Assembly: GCA_026545765.1 (NCBI GenBank)
Contig: CM048843.1
Location: 11,989,501 to 12,053,500, forward strand
Length of the DNA: 64,000 nucleotides
Reading direction: 5' to 3'
Source of the DNA: Plantago major
Lineage: Eukaryota > Streptophyta > Magnoliopsida > Lamiales > Plantaginaceae
Part shown: positions 46,507-57,454 of the stretch, piece by piece
Layout of the letters: the number at the start of each line of letters is the position of its first letter
Numbering within the stretch: position 1 is the stretch's first letter
Program-made: the position numbers and the translations under genes
Notes under the pieces: model-generated
Seen by the model: only the letters and a program-made list of their open reading frames with translations
What the model was told of the DNA's origin: nothing
The model's database searches: none

Positions 46507-47270
46507 ATGGCGAATCGACATTGCTATCAGACTACCAAGAAAGCTCAAGTCCTTGCCGATTTCTTAGCGAAATATCCTGAGGCAGATTCAGAGAAAGTCC
46601 CTGACAAACAGGCATTCGAATGCTTGATCACCAGCGGAGTTGTCCGGAAGCCAGTTCCTCCGAAGTTCAACCCAGCAAACCTCGAAGATGCTCAATTCAT
46701 CAATCAGTCTCTACTTGCATCTTATGAGGAAACTCGGGTCAACCAAATGTTCCTTCTTGACGAAATGGCAATCAGATCCGGTACTAGCAACTCCGGACCA
46801 AAAAGCAAGGAAATAGAGGAACAAAAGTTGGAACCTCGGGAGCTTACAGGAGATCTCCAAGCCGAAAAATGTCCTTCTGATGTCTGGACATTGGAAGTGG
46901 ATGGTTCCTCCACTGGAAGAGTCGGAGGGATTGGAATCTTCTTTAAGAGCCCCGATGGCGCGGAACTTGACTACGCGATATCCCTGGAGTTCAAAAGTTA
47001 CCAACAATGAGGCTGAGTATGAAGCATTGATAGTCGGACTGCGACTGGCGAAATCCCTGCAATTTCAGAAGCTCAAAGCTTTCACGGACTCCCAGCTCGT
47101 GGAAGCTCAATTTTCAGGAACTTTTGCCACAAAAGGTCCTTCGATGATCAAGCATCTCAAGCTACTCAAGCAGGAAGCCGGACATTTTGAGGAGTTTACT
47201 CTAGAAAAGTTTGACAGAGCCTGGAATGAAAGAGCAGATGCCCTGGCAAAATACGCGTCCGCAACAGCAG
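46507..47270 (+). pseudogene. Second (archaeal-type) RNase H of the Tat element
   Basis: DVWTLEVDGSSTGRVGGIGI gives the first catalytic Asp. After a shift near 47005 the frame gives TNNEAEYEALIVGLRLAKSL, LKAFTDSQLVEAQFSGTFAT and AWNERADALAKYASATAA, with the E, D and D positions of an aRNH domain. Presence of this second RNase H is the main lineage marker. Confidence 0.88.
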
Positions 47271-48571
47271 CACTGGACACAAGGAGAGTGATTTTGCTCA
47301 CTGTTACTGACTCATCCGTCATGATAACTGACGCAGACAGAAATTGGATGACTAACATCTGGAACTATCTCAAGGACGGATCTCTGCCAGTTGATCCGAA
47401 GGAATCGAGGAGCGTGCAATGTAGGGCAAACAGGTACTTTATACTGGGGGAAGATTTGTACAAGAGATCATTTGTCGGGACCCACTTGCGGTGTTTGAGC
47501 CCGCAAGAATCAAAGACTGTGCTGGAGGAGATACACGGCGGAAACTGCGGAAGTCATTCCGGGGGAATGACTCTCGCCCAGAAAATCATACGACAAGGCT
47601 ATTACTGGCCTAATATCAATAAAGATTCCGCCGATTACGCTCGGAAGTGCCCTGATTGCCAATACTATGCGAACATTCCACATCGTCCGACGCATCCTAT
47701 GATTCCGTCAATCATAGCGTGTCCATTCGACCAATGGGGCATTGATATAGTCGGACCGTTCCCGAGAGGCACCCAACAGAGGAAGTTCCTGATTGTGGCT
47801 GTGGAATATTTTACCAAATGGGTGGAAGCAGAAGCTGTCGCAACCATTACAGAGAGTCGAGTGTGGACCTTTATCTGGAAGAATATCATTTGTCGCTTTG
47901 GCCTGCCCAGGATTCTCGTCTCGGACAATGGTGCCCAATTCTCAGGCCATAGGCTCAAGGAATGGCTGGCGTCCTTCAAAATCGAGCAACATTTTACATC
48001 TGTTGGATACCCGCAAGCCAATGGACAGGCTGAGTCCACGAACAAAACGGTAGTCAAGATCCTCGAGAAGCGGTTGAGAACTTCACAAGAAAGTTGGGCG
48101 GACGACCTGGAAGGCGTGCTATGGGCTCATCGCACCACTGCACGGACCGCGACCAACGAAACTCCATTCGCTTTGGTATATGGCTCAGAAGCAGTCATAC
48201 CGGCCGAGATTTCCGTTGAGACTATGAGGGCCCGAGAGTTCGAAGACACTGCCAATCGCGAAGCTCGGATATTCGACCTGGACATGCTCGAACAGAAAAG
48301 ATCTGAGGCACTGGCGAATATCCATAGGTATCAGGCAACTGCTGCCCGATCCTACAACAGGAACGTTCGAGCGAATAACTTGCAAATCGGAGACATAGTG
48401 CTTCGCCGGGCTGACATTTTGAACAATATTGGAAAACTCAAGCCCAAGTGGGAAGGACCCTACAAGATTGTCGGAGCAAGAATGAATGGGAGTTATGAAT
48501 TAGAAGATGAGCACGGACACCCACTCAAGTGTACGTGGAATGCCAGAAACCTTCAGAAGTTCTACGCATAG
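47271..48571 (+). CDS. Gypsy integrase
   Basis: An unbroken frame (part of 46880-48571) with the zinc-binding region (EEIHGGNCGSHSGGMTLAQK ... CPDCQYYANIPHRP) and the catalytic core: DQWGIDIVGPFPRG (D), RILVSDNGAQFSGH (D) and YPQANGQAESTNKTVVKILE (E). The C-terminal LQIGDIVLRRADILNNIGKL ... KPKWEGPYKIVGARM is the GPY/F module. This is the only intact catalytic domain in the element. Confidence 0.95.
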
Positions 48572-49300
48572 AGATGACTATGCGGATCTCCTTCAGGTTG
48601 ATTGGTCATCTCAGATTCCAACTATTTATTACACGGAACTCCGTCAGTTCTGTTTTTTGATCCTTTTGTCATTGGCCATAGAGCCCGCAAGTTGTAATTA
48701 AATTTCCGGCAAATCAATACAACTTCTATCTTTCAATTCATGATCTTTCAATTCATGCATCTGAGATTTAACGTTCAACTGACAAGAAAAGGCAAGCAAT
48801 GAATTTTATTCATACAAAGACGAATTATACATAATGTTATCTGTACAATTTACTATCTCGGATCTTTATCCGGATATACGGACGCGATACATAAAATGAA
48901 GAGAAAGTCTCCGGAGATACGTCATCTCCCATCAAGACTATTCTCCCGTCCTTGTCCGGAGATACGTCATCTCCCATCGAAACTCATTCACCCGTCAGGA
49001 AAAGCTTCTTCCATATCAAGCGGGCATGTATCCATGAAGCAAGGAACTCGATCTACCTGCACAAAGGAAAATGGTTAAACATGACGGAATCCCTCATGAT
49101 ACCACCGAAACATGGTGACGTAGATCCAGTGTCCGGGGAGAGCAAAGTGCAGACAGACAAAGATTTCCGCCTAACCGGCTTTAGAGACTCAAACTCTCTT
49201 GAAATTCGGAAACCGGTGCCAATTCAAGAGAGATTTGAGGCACTAAAGTAGGATTGGAAGAAAAGAGAAGAGATCCGGCTTCGATGATTTACAAGCCATG
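48572..49300. other. Gypsy region between integrase and antisense units
   Basis: Non-coding on the plus strand. Contains a 45-bp tandem pair starting TCCGGAGATACGTCATCTCC at 48910 and 48955. Minus-strand frames are very short. Confidence 0.5.
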
Positions 49301-49362
49301 ACGCCAAAGATAGAAAAAGAAGAGTTTGGGATCGCCATATGGTTTTGTAATCGGGTCGTGTC

Positions 49363-49370
49363 TTTTTATA
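49363..49370 (-). promoter_or_regulatory. Candidate antisense TATA box with CCAAT-like box
   Basis: The minus strand reads GATTGGTTGGAGTGTTCTATAAAAAGACACG: an ATTGG (CCAAT-type) motif about 11 bases before TATAAAAA. Only short frames (starts at 49338 and 49299) follow, so any product is unclear. Confidence 0.3.
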
Positions 49371-49718
49371 GAACACTCCAACCAATCAGCGTCCGCCACG
49401 CCAATAGATTGACGTCAGCAATGGGCTTGAGCCACCCGTCCGGGTTGAACAGTGTTGGGTCAGTTGAGTTATCCAACCAAACCCAAACAAGCCCATTAAT
49501 CACGTCCGAAGTTTGAATTTGATAATCGCCTTACGAAAATAAGTGCATCAACATAATCCGACGAAGCATGAACGAGAAAAAGGTGGCGATCTCATCCGAT
49601 GAAAAGTAGTTCGAATTTTATAGAAAAAATTATCCGAACATTTACATACGGAAGGTACAATCTGAAAAGGTCCGAGGATAAATATATACTTCTACGGGGC
49701 ATACCCCGCCTTGTTCCG

Positions 49719-50000
49719 TCACCAGATTCCGAAAGTCGAGCCTTGGGACTCCGAGCCACCACCTCGGTCCTGACGAGCTTGCTGCTGCATTCGGATCCTC
49801 CTACGGATCAACTTCAGCGTCCTCTCCCTCTCTTCCTCGGCTAACCTCCTAGCTACTCCCGGACATCGAGGAGGATCGCCTTCAAAATCAAGAATGATTG
49901 GGTCATCCGCAATCCCTCGGCCCGGGTAAATCGGCGGATGCATATTCCCGCAAGCACAATTTACCCAATGTTGATATTCTTCCTCATCGGATTCTGACAT
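49719..50000 (-). CDS. Small antisense ORF of the Gypsy element
   Basis: 93 codons from MSESDEEEYQHWVNCACGNM through the IYPGRGIADDPIILDFEGDP segment to a basic, charged helix-like end (RRLAEEERERTLKLIRRRIR, then QQQARQDRGGG). ATG 50000 is chosen over 50093 because a TATAAATA lies at 50099-50106, which would leave about 70 bases of leader and exclude the hydrophobic upstream codons. Cys-x-Cys in the N-terminus could bind metal but no family is recognised. Confidence 0.5.
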   Translation of the reverse strand: MSESDEEEYQHWVNCACGNMHPPIYPGRGIADDPIILDFEGDPPRCPGVARRLAEEERERTLKLIRRRIRMQQQARQDRGGGSESQGSTFGIW

Positions 50001-50098
50001 CCTGAAGGAGTTTGCCTCTTTTGGAAAATAGAGTAGGCTAAACAAAAGAAAGATTGGAGAAAGGTACAGCAGTGAAAAAGGAAGAATTACCACACCCT

Positions 50099-50106
50099 TA
50101 TTTATA
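50099..50106 (-). promoter_or_regulatory. Antisense TATA box for the 93-codon ORF
   Basis: A perfect TATAAATA on the minus strand within GACTATAAATAAGGGTG, about 100 bases upstream of the ATG at 50000. Confidence 0.5.
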
Positions 50107-50497
50107 GTCGCGATGGGTCCTTACAATCCCAAAAGACGTAGTCATCATGACTATTTCACTGTTTCACCTTCCTCCTTCTAGAAGAATTACGCATCGCAAC
50201 GAACGAATGATCCGTGGATCGGCGGGACGCTGGTTCGATTTCTACATCGGACGCCATGTACAGCGATCCGTGCTCTTAAGAGATGTGTAATTTATGATAA
50301 CTCAGCATATGAACGATAGATAAAAAGGAAGTAGAGAAGAGAACAAGTAATAATTCGGAAGCATAGGAGGTTTAGCTCCTCGGTTAAATACGAATCAAAA
50401 CAATAGTACATGGCGACATTCCGTGCCATCAAAAGATACAAATCCAACGGAAAAATTCAGCAAGTACAGAATTTCAACGGGGCATACCCCAGACTTC

Positions 50498-53342
50498 TCA
50501 CTGCGGTCCAGCTTGGCTAGGACCAGCTTCACCAGCTTGGGGCGGATCGACAGAGGGCGTGTTGGAGACGACTTGCGCAGCGAGGGATTCAGAAAAATCG
50601 AATAAGTTGAAATCCACGGGAAGGCCAACGACCCGGGCAGGCAGGAAGAACCATTTCTTTAGGAAAGCCCGGTAATTATCGAAAGGTACAAAGCATACCT
50701 TTCGGAGGGCGTCCGGGATCCACCTCAGGAGGAAGGGCCCGCCGTTTTGAATCTCGATCTCACCCTCCTCAGTGACTAGTTCTGCAAACTCACACGCGGC
50801 CAACTGTTCGTCCGAGACACTGTCGACAGGAACCTCCACACCATTAGCATCCGCAGAAGGGATCAACCCTTCTGCCTTCCAGTCGAAGTCCGGTGGAAGT
50901 AGTCCCTTGGAATGCAGCTGTCCGATAGCGGACACGAACCCATCCAGGCGGGAGGCATCAGATTTGTCCGCCATGAAGAACTTAAAGGAGTCAGACTCCA
51001 TGAAGTCGCGACCAGCCTGAAGACGGGCATATTGGAGGCCTCCAAGCAGCATATCCTTGGAATCCAGGAAAGCTCAGATCGACTTGTCGACCGCCAATGA
51101 GGTCCGCTTGATTTCTTCGGTACCGCCCTCAGTTCATGGAACTTCACTTCGTGCTCTTTCAGCTGCATCTACAACTGCTTCACCTTCTCCGCCTCATCCG
51201 CCGATGTGGCCACAGCCTTGTGCAGGTCCTCCTCAATAGTAGCGCGTTCGCCGTCCTTCCATTGCATGGCCCTGACGAAACATCCGAGCTGCAAGAGGTC
51301 CGCAAGGATATAAGTTACATTTTTATTATACTAAGAACAAGCCAAGGAGACCATGGAAAGGATACTTACCCGCTGGTATAGCTCATCCAGCCCTCCAACC
51401 CGCTCAACCTCAGGGAGTCCGCGAGCCCGCTCATACTCCTTATCAAGAGCAGCTTGGTCAACAGGCAAGACAGCGGATAGTTGCTGTCTCTTTGCTGCAG
51501 GAGGAGCCTCCGAGGTTGCTCCCCTCTTACGTCACGAGGTTATGGCGTCCTGCATCAACACCTCCCGCTGTGGCGCTGGAGCAGCGGAAGCCTGGGACTT
51601 AGAAGCAGTGGTGCTCCGAGTGGCAGGGGCTTTGCCCTTGTCGGGCACCGCCAAGGCCTGTGAATCCTCTCCAGCCTTGTTCCGCCTTTCCTCCTCTGCG
51701 GCAAACACTGCGGCATTCTTCGGATCCGCCATAGGAAGACCCACGGAAGTGTTGATGATTTTGGTCCTCTGACCAGCGGCGACCTCCAGGACTTGCTGCT
51801 CCCTCTGCAACCTTTTCTCTTCACGGAGCGCAGACATTATGTACTTGAACCAGTGAGCTGCGCAATAGAATAAAGGCGTCAGATACAGATAAACTAAGGA
51901 AGGATTACCAGAAATTGCGGAAATACGAGATCAAAACAAAGCACTCCGAAGAAGAAAGAGCACAAAATCTCAAGTAAAAAATCCTTACTAAAGTCCGTCT
52001 TCCCTCCAACTTCCACTGCATCTGTCAGTCCGCACAAGTAGGGAAGTGGCTGACAGATCAATCCGTGGAACGGATAAGTAGGCGGGTTATTCTTTTTGTG
52101 GATCGCCGCCACCCACGGAGCAATGTTCTTCGAGAGGGGGCGCCAATCCGGGATGTTCTCCCTTAGGAACTTTATCGGCAGCCCCCATTGTTCTCGCTGC
52201 CTCTCGGACGTCCCAGGTTTCAGGGCCATCCGCACAAAGATGTACTTGTCCCACCATTTCGATCCCAAAGATGAAATGGAGTCCGAGATGAAGTTATAAG
52301 GTTTTCTACTTACAAAAGTATAGAAAAAGGGATTCCCCGGACTGAAGGAAACATGAAAGAGCTGCCTAAAGTTTTCAAAATTCACTGGCTGCCCTTTATT
52401 CTTACGAAAAATCACGAAGCAAATAAGGTTACCCAAGGACTTTGGGATAACCTGACTCGGACCAATCCCAATGTGGTTCAGAATGTGCTTCAGCTCCGGT
52501 GCAATGGGGATCTTCCATCCACAGGCAAAAGCTACCTCGTGCACGCACATGTACCCGACGGGCGGGTTGTAAAATGCATGTCCGGGCTCGGGAACCATGA
52601 TTTCTACGGACTCAGGGATTTCCCACTTCCGCCTCCATTCAGGAATGTCATCCGCCTTAACCTTTGACGGACAAGTAGGAAGAAGTCCGTCCGTATTCAG
52701 CTCTCCAAATTCATCCGCTATCACAACAGCGGACGCAGGACGGGGAAATTTGATTCTTGCAGCCTTCGCGCCACGTCCCTCAACTAATGGAAGGTTGGAT
52801 TGAACAGACGCAGCAGGATGTAATGCGATCCGACGACCAGTGCGTCTAGGGGGATGAGCGACGGGAGAACCTTCTTCTCCTTCCTCCTCCTCCTCGTCTC
52901 CTTCTTCTTCACCATCTTCCTCCTCCTCTTCGACACCTTCGGGTCTCCCGGACGTACTCGGGTTGGACGGACTTGTTTCCGCCACAACACGGTCCTCCAC
53001 ACCAGCCTTGAACATCTCGACCTCGTCGGCCTCCCGACCGCTGTCGCCTTCCCGCTCTACATGCCGTTCATTCGGATCCCCGGACGTTCCAACACCACCT
53101 ATAGTCCGAGATTGGACTAGTGACCTAGTCCTAGCAAGATCACCCTGACCCGCTGCAACATCGGCCTGTGCTTCCGCCGCATCACGGACTCCTTGTCCAG
53201 CATCAGAGTCCCTGGACGACACAAGGTCCACGACCAGGAAATCTCCCACGGACAAGGTCAACTCCACGGACCCAGTCCCTAAGTCTACTGCATCATTGTA
53301 GCCTTGTGCCTTGTGCTGGTTTTGACTATCGCTCCCGGACAT
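50498..53342 (-). CDS. Multi-exon antisense gene of the Gypsy element (gypsy-type 'putative transposon' domain)
   Basis: Starts MSGSDSQNQHKAQGYNDAVD at 53342. After an acidic region (EEEEEDGEEEGDEEEE) comes IMVPEPGHAFYNPPVGYMCV, HEVAFACGWKIPIAPELKHI and GPSQVIPKSLGNLICFVIF, matching the pattern I recall for the domain called putative gypsy-type transposon (Transposase_28) in plant proteins. Exon 1 ends at a GTAAGG donor near 51990. Joining to the acceptor CAG near 51860 keeps frame: ...GKTDF then THWFKYIMSALREEKRLQRE. A later exon ends LDELYQR before GTAAGT (51365-51370) and another starts LGCFVRAMQWKDGERATIEE, a coiled coil. A TAG (near 51170) and shifts precede the last part (LGGLQYARLQAGRDFMESDS to EAGPSQAGPQ, ending 50498). 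Expression and function unknown. Confidence 0.6.
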
Positions 53343-54043
53343 CCTAGGGCAGAAGGAAACGAGTCAGAAACGATAGTAGTGATTGTCCGAGAGTTCATTT
53401 AGATGTCTTATTAAGTCAAAGCGATCCGACGAAGTTCTACTCTACCAGGATTTTCTACATGAAGTATAGTCTCAACACTAGTGGCACTAACCATGGCACA
53501 CAGAGACGTGCCATCGGCACTATCATCTACCCTACCCGGCACGCTAACAGGGACAATTTACGGAAGGTTGTGTGCCGAATGGCACCAACACATTACCAAA
53601 TAAGCATGCATAATCAAAATTTGGTTACAGTAGGCATGACACGCGAGACAAATCAATAGGATACTGATAAGAAAAGCGCGGCGACAAAGACAAAGGAGAA
53701 GTGTTTCAACTAAATCTGCTAAAGCCTATCACTGCAACATCGGCAAATACAGACTCGACAATTTCATATTCGAGGTGGCAAAAACATCTGACGTGTAGTA
53801 AGCATATCACGAAAAGGAGAGAACTTAGGAGGAGTGAAGACGTACTTACTTGACAAAGTTGACTGGACAAATTTGAACGGACGACTGAGCCTTGCTACCT
53901 CTCCGAGGGTACGGATTCGAAGAAGAAATTTCAAAATTCTGCAAGTTTTACTTGCTCGGATGGGTCTTCAATTGCTCGGATTGCTTTGTGATTGCTCTGA
54001 GTTTCTATGTTGCTAAAAGTGTGAAAGTGACTGGTGAGCTGAC

Positions 54044-54051
54044 TATTTATA
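54044..54051 (-). promoter_or_regulatory. Antisense TATA box upstream of the multi-exon antisense gene
   Basis: TATAAATA on the minus strand (CCCTTATAAATAGTCAGCTC), about 700 bases upstream of the ATG at 53342. The interval 53343-54040 has no other frame and would be leader, possibly spliced. Confidence 0.4.
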
Positions 54052-54619
54052 AGGGCAATTTAGGGAAAGCCAAGAGTCACATCACTTGGATTTGAATCCC
54101 AGCCGTTGATCCTCTCCAATCCAAAGGCTGTGCCGGTTCGCAAGTGGATGACTGTCAGTACGTCGCATTTAATGCTTAGACGTCACGTCATTGGGCTTAG
54201 AACCCAACCGTTGATATCGCATCGATCCAACGGTCGCGTCACTTGCGGGATCTTTCCCGTGGGCGACGGACAACTTATCGGCCTCTTTGATTTACGGATC
54301 GGCCGGAGGACGATTCACATAATCGGTCCAGCGGATAGCTTCCCATACACTCTTCCACAGAGGGCTACGTCAGATCCTAACCGTACTCGGATCTATATAT
54401 CTCGGATACAAATACATTTTCCATCTACAGTCCGAGCTATTACGTAACTCGGACTGTAGAAGGAAAGAGGGGGGGGGGGGGGAGAGAGATATATTGAATT
54501 CCTAAGAACACGGATGACGGATCTCAACAAAAAGGATTTTTTCCATTTTTTTAACGATTCGGATGCGCTCCACAACACACTTGTTCTTTTCATAGTTACC
54601 AACTATCTTCTACTAAGAT

Positions 54620-54641
54620 ACTTGGAAACTAGGGGGACATA
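54620..54641 (+). promoter_or_regulatory. Gypsy polypurine tract region
   Basis: GGAAACTAGGGGGACATA directly precedes the 3' LTR. The G-rich run is the likely plus-strand primer. A separate G-run lies at about 54468-54482. Confidence 0.55.
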
Positions 54642-55503
54642 TGTTGATACGGACATGTGTTCAATCCGTTAAGGGCGCCACAGAGCGCGTCCTAGAGCGC
54701 ATCACGGCTTAAATAGCCAATTCAGTATTGGTCCGACCTCACATGGTCCGCCCTAAGTGAATCAACCAGTACGCTAAAGTCACTACACCCTCACAGCTAG
54801 TCCGAGCTAGCTGGGAAAAGGACTTCTAGACCTGGCTACGTCAGTACAGAAATGCCAAACGGACCGGACGAGAGAATCTCGGACGCCACCATCACATTAA
54901 GACCAAACGTGTAACAGAACCACTGAGATACTTCTGTGAGACTCTTGGCTCGGGCATCCAGAGTTACCCAAGGGCAGATCAACCAAGCAGACAGATCTGT
55001 CCGAGGGACTAACACGGACCCAACAGGCGGAACAGTACTCAAGTAGGAAAAATGTCCAAACTACCCTCCCAGGCCCATTGATTAGTATTGGATTACTGTT
55101 CACTAATGGGCCATGGGGTAGCATTGTTGTCCAAATCTGAAGCGTACACTTGGCATCATCTTGTGAGCCACCTCACAAGCATATGATAACTATAAATATA
55201 GCACAAGGTCCAAGACCTTAAGGTATGTGGGAATCTCTAAGTCAATTCCCAAGTGTTATCATAATCCCTCATAACTATTACATTGAGAGCTTCCAACTCT
55301 CTCTTGAGTAAAGTCTCTTACCGGATTGACATAGGCAATCCGGGTAACCCATTCTAACCCCTCCCCCCCCCCCCCCCACTTAGTCCTTTCAGGTACGCAA
55401 GCTCGGGCCAGTACTACGTCGGACCTCAAGTCAGAGGCGGGCCTTAGATTAGGTTGCTTGTAATAGTTTGGTCAGTTAGTGTTCGAGGTTTTACTCCTCA
55501 ACA
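54642..55503 (+). repeat. Gypsy 3' LTR
   Basis: Same termini as the 5' LTR. It carries a C-run (about 55363-55377) where the 5' LTR has only a short CCCCC, and other small differences. Confidence 0.92.
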
Positions 55504-56230
55504 AGGAGTAATAGTTAATTTTTAGGTTAAACATCAACTTCCAAATTTAAAATATACGTTATATAAAAAAAATATTAAAATGTAAGATATAAAATGTTTA
55601 TTGGTAAAACATTAAGTATTTAGTGATGGCAAATAAGGGAATGCTAATAAGTAAATGAAGAGCTAAGAGAGAGAAAAATGAAAAGAGAGCAAAAGAAAGG
55701 AAAAGAAAATGAAAATAGATAGAGAAGAAAAATGAAATGAGAGAAAAACAAAGGAGGAATAGAAAATGTGGAGTGCACATGGCTTGATCCCATGACCATA
55801 GGAAAGACTAGTACTTTAAGAGAAAGCCAGCTCCAGTGGGAGTGGGAGACAAGTACTACAGTACAACCTCATTTAGTGCACTAAGACATTAGACATATAT
55901 TAAAACATAAACTGTTAAGAATATAATAGACATTTCCTACTAAAAATCGAGGTGAGGCACTTGCCCCACCTGTCCCATATGTAGCTCCGCCCCTGGTTTC
56001 AAGTTCCAACATATTTTAAAGAGTCTAATTAGTAAAAATGGACTATTATGGGTTTTTATATAAAACTACTTAAATGATAAAGAGTCCGTCATGAGAGAAT
56101 CCATGGCTTTAGGAGATTCCATACTTTATTAATTTAATTTCTACTTCTTCATGTACATAATTGTAGTGATTAGTAAGTAGTACTAGTAACTAAATTTGAT
56201 GTTTGAAATCATAAAAGTTATAATAATACT

Positions 56231-56770
56231 ACCTCCATTTTTTTAAGCTTTCCGTGAAGATTGTGAAAAAATGCAGGTAGTATTATTATAATTTTTCTAT
56301 TTCAAGCATATGATTAATTAGTTACTATTCATAATCAATTTTTACCATGAATTGCCTTAAAATATATATAACGGGAAGCGTGTAAAAAAATGCAGGTAGT
56401 ATTATTATAAACTTTTTTTTATTCAAGCATATAATTAATTAGTTACTATTCATAATTGACCACGAATTACCTTAAAATATAACGGGAAAAGATTGTGAAA
56501 AAAATGCAGTAGTATTATTATAACCTTTTTTTTATTAAGCATATGATTAATTAGTTACTATTCATAATCAATTTTGACCACGAATTACCTTAATATATAA
56601 TGATTTAATTATAATTATCAAAATTATATTATGAAGTATTATAGTTTAACTTTTCATTACATAATTTTTTTAAAAATTCATTATATTTTACTACTGGTAT
56701 AAAAAATTAATTGCGTTTCATCGGAAAAAAAAGGTCAACGTGGAAATCTTGGTAAAAAATGGTAGGGAGT
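56231..56770. mobile_element. MITE-like element with an internal three-copy tandem array
   Basis: The ends CTACCTCCATTTTTTTAAGC and (reverse complement) TACTCCCTACCATTTTTTAC resemble degraded Stowaway TIRs. Inside, a unit beginning ATGCAGGTAGTATTATTATA and containing TTAATTAGTTACTATTCATA is repeated three times (starts about 56271, 56390, 56504; period about 115). Confidence 0.55.
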
Positions 56771-56841
56771 AATAAGTACTACTGCAATCAAATGTCAATT
56801 GGATAGGCTTTATAATTATAATCATGTCACATAACATGACA

Positions 56842-56848
56842 TATAAAT
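56842..56848 (+). promoter_or_regulatory. TATA box of X8 gene 2
   Basis: TATAAAT 72 bases before the ATG, in a context (ATCATGTCACATAAC upstream) shared with X8 gene 1. Confidence 0.55.
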
Positions 56849-56919
56849 ATACTCATCTGTTAAGAATTTTTTACAACAAAACAATAAATAGCCCAGTTAA
56901 GTTTTGGAAAATCTCAACA

Positions 56920-57454
56920 ATGTCTAAGAACAATAACATCTCTTTGTTTTTCATCATTTGCCTTTTGGGCACTGTTTCAATTGCTCAAGTAAGACCATCT
57001 TTTCTTCATTCTATGCTCTCATTATTTTTAACTTTCAGGAAATTCTAAATAAAATCATTGGATTAATTAATGTTGTTCTTCCTTCTTTCTTTTTTTCAGT
57101 GCAATTTGTGGTGCATACTAGAGCCGAATGTAAGTGATCAAACTGCTCTGAATTTTCTGGACTATGCTTGCACTAAGATAGATTGCCAGCCGATTCAACC
57201 TGCCGGTCCATGTTTCGAACCACAGACCGCGATTGCTCATGCATCATACGCCGCAGATGTTTATTTTGTCCAGAGAGGTTCATGTGCCAAAAATTTTGGA
57301 CAAATCGTCAAATCTGATCCTTGTATGCACCAATTTTCCCTCCATTTCTTTTATTCAAAAAGTTATAATAATCTGTGTTTTATAACTAACTGGTGTTTAA
57401 TATGTTCGTGCAGCTCACGGCGCATGCAAATATCCATCTAGACCCGGATTATAA
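56920..57454 (+). CDS. X8 (CBM43) domain secreted protein, copy 2
   Basis: Exons 56920-56988, 57100-57322, 57414-57454, same lengths and phases as copy 1. The signal peptide is nearly identical to copy 1 (MSKNNNISLFFIICLLGTVS). The mature part has CNLWCILEPNVSDQTALNFL, YACTKIDCQPIQPAGPCFEP, CAKNFGQIVKSDP and HGACKYPSRPGL. The WCIxxP of most X8 domains is WCILEP here. All six X8 cysteines are kept. It is the closest relative of copy 1, including introns and flanks, so the pair arose by segmental duplication. Confidence 0.9.

Larger units (their letters stand above)
41647..55503 (+). mobile_element. Ty3/Gypsy Tat-lineage LTR retrotransposon, full length, inactivated
   Basis: A 13.9-kb element with LTRs of about 0.85 kb starting TGTTGATACGGACATGTG and ending CTCCTCAACA. 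The flanks GGGAG and AGGAG (4 of 5 identical) suggest the target duplication. Domain order is gag, protease, RT, RNase H, a second RNase H, integrase (Gypsy order). Two RNase H domains are diagnostic of the Tat lineage (Ogre/Retand/TatIII group). About 6 kb separates integrase from the 3' LTR and carries antisense coding units. Stops and frameshifts interrupt gag, PR, RT and RNase H. Confidence 0.93.
41164..55995. mobile_element. hAT element hosting the nested Gypsy element
   Basis: It begins CAGTGACGGAGCCAGAATTT and ends GTAGCTCCGCCCCTG, whose reverse complement CAGGGGCGGAGCTAC is the common plant hAT end. A perfect 8-bp target duplication GTTTCAAG flanks it (41156-41163, 55996-56003). Without the insert it is about 1 kb and non-coding. 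Confidence 0.88.

Noticed and set aside
46880-47010. Overlapping ORFs around the second RNase H as separate genes
   Set aside because: They are one domain split by a frameshift near 47005.
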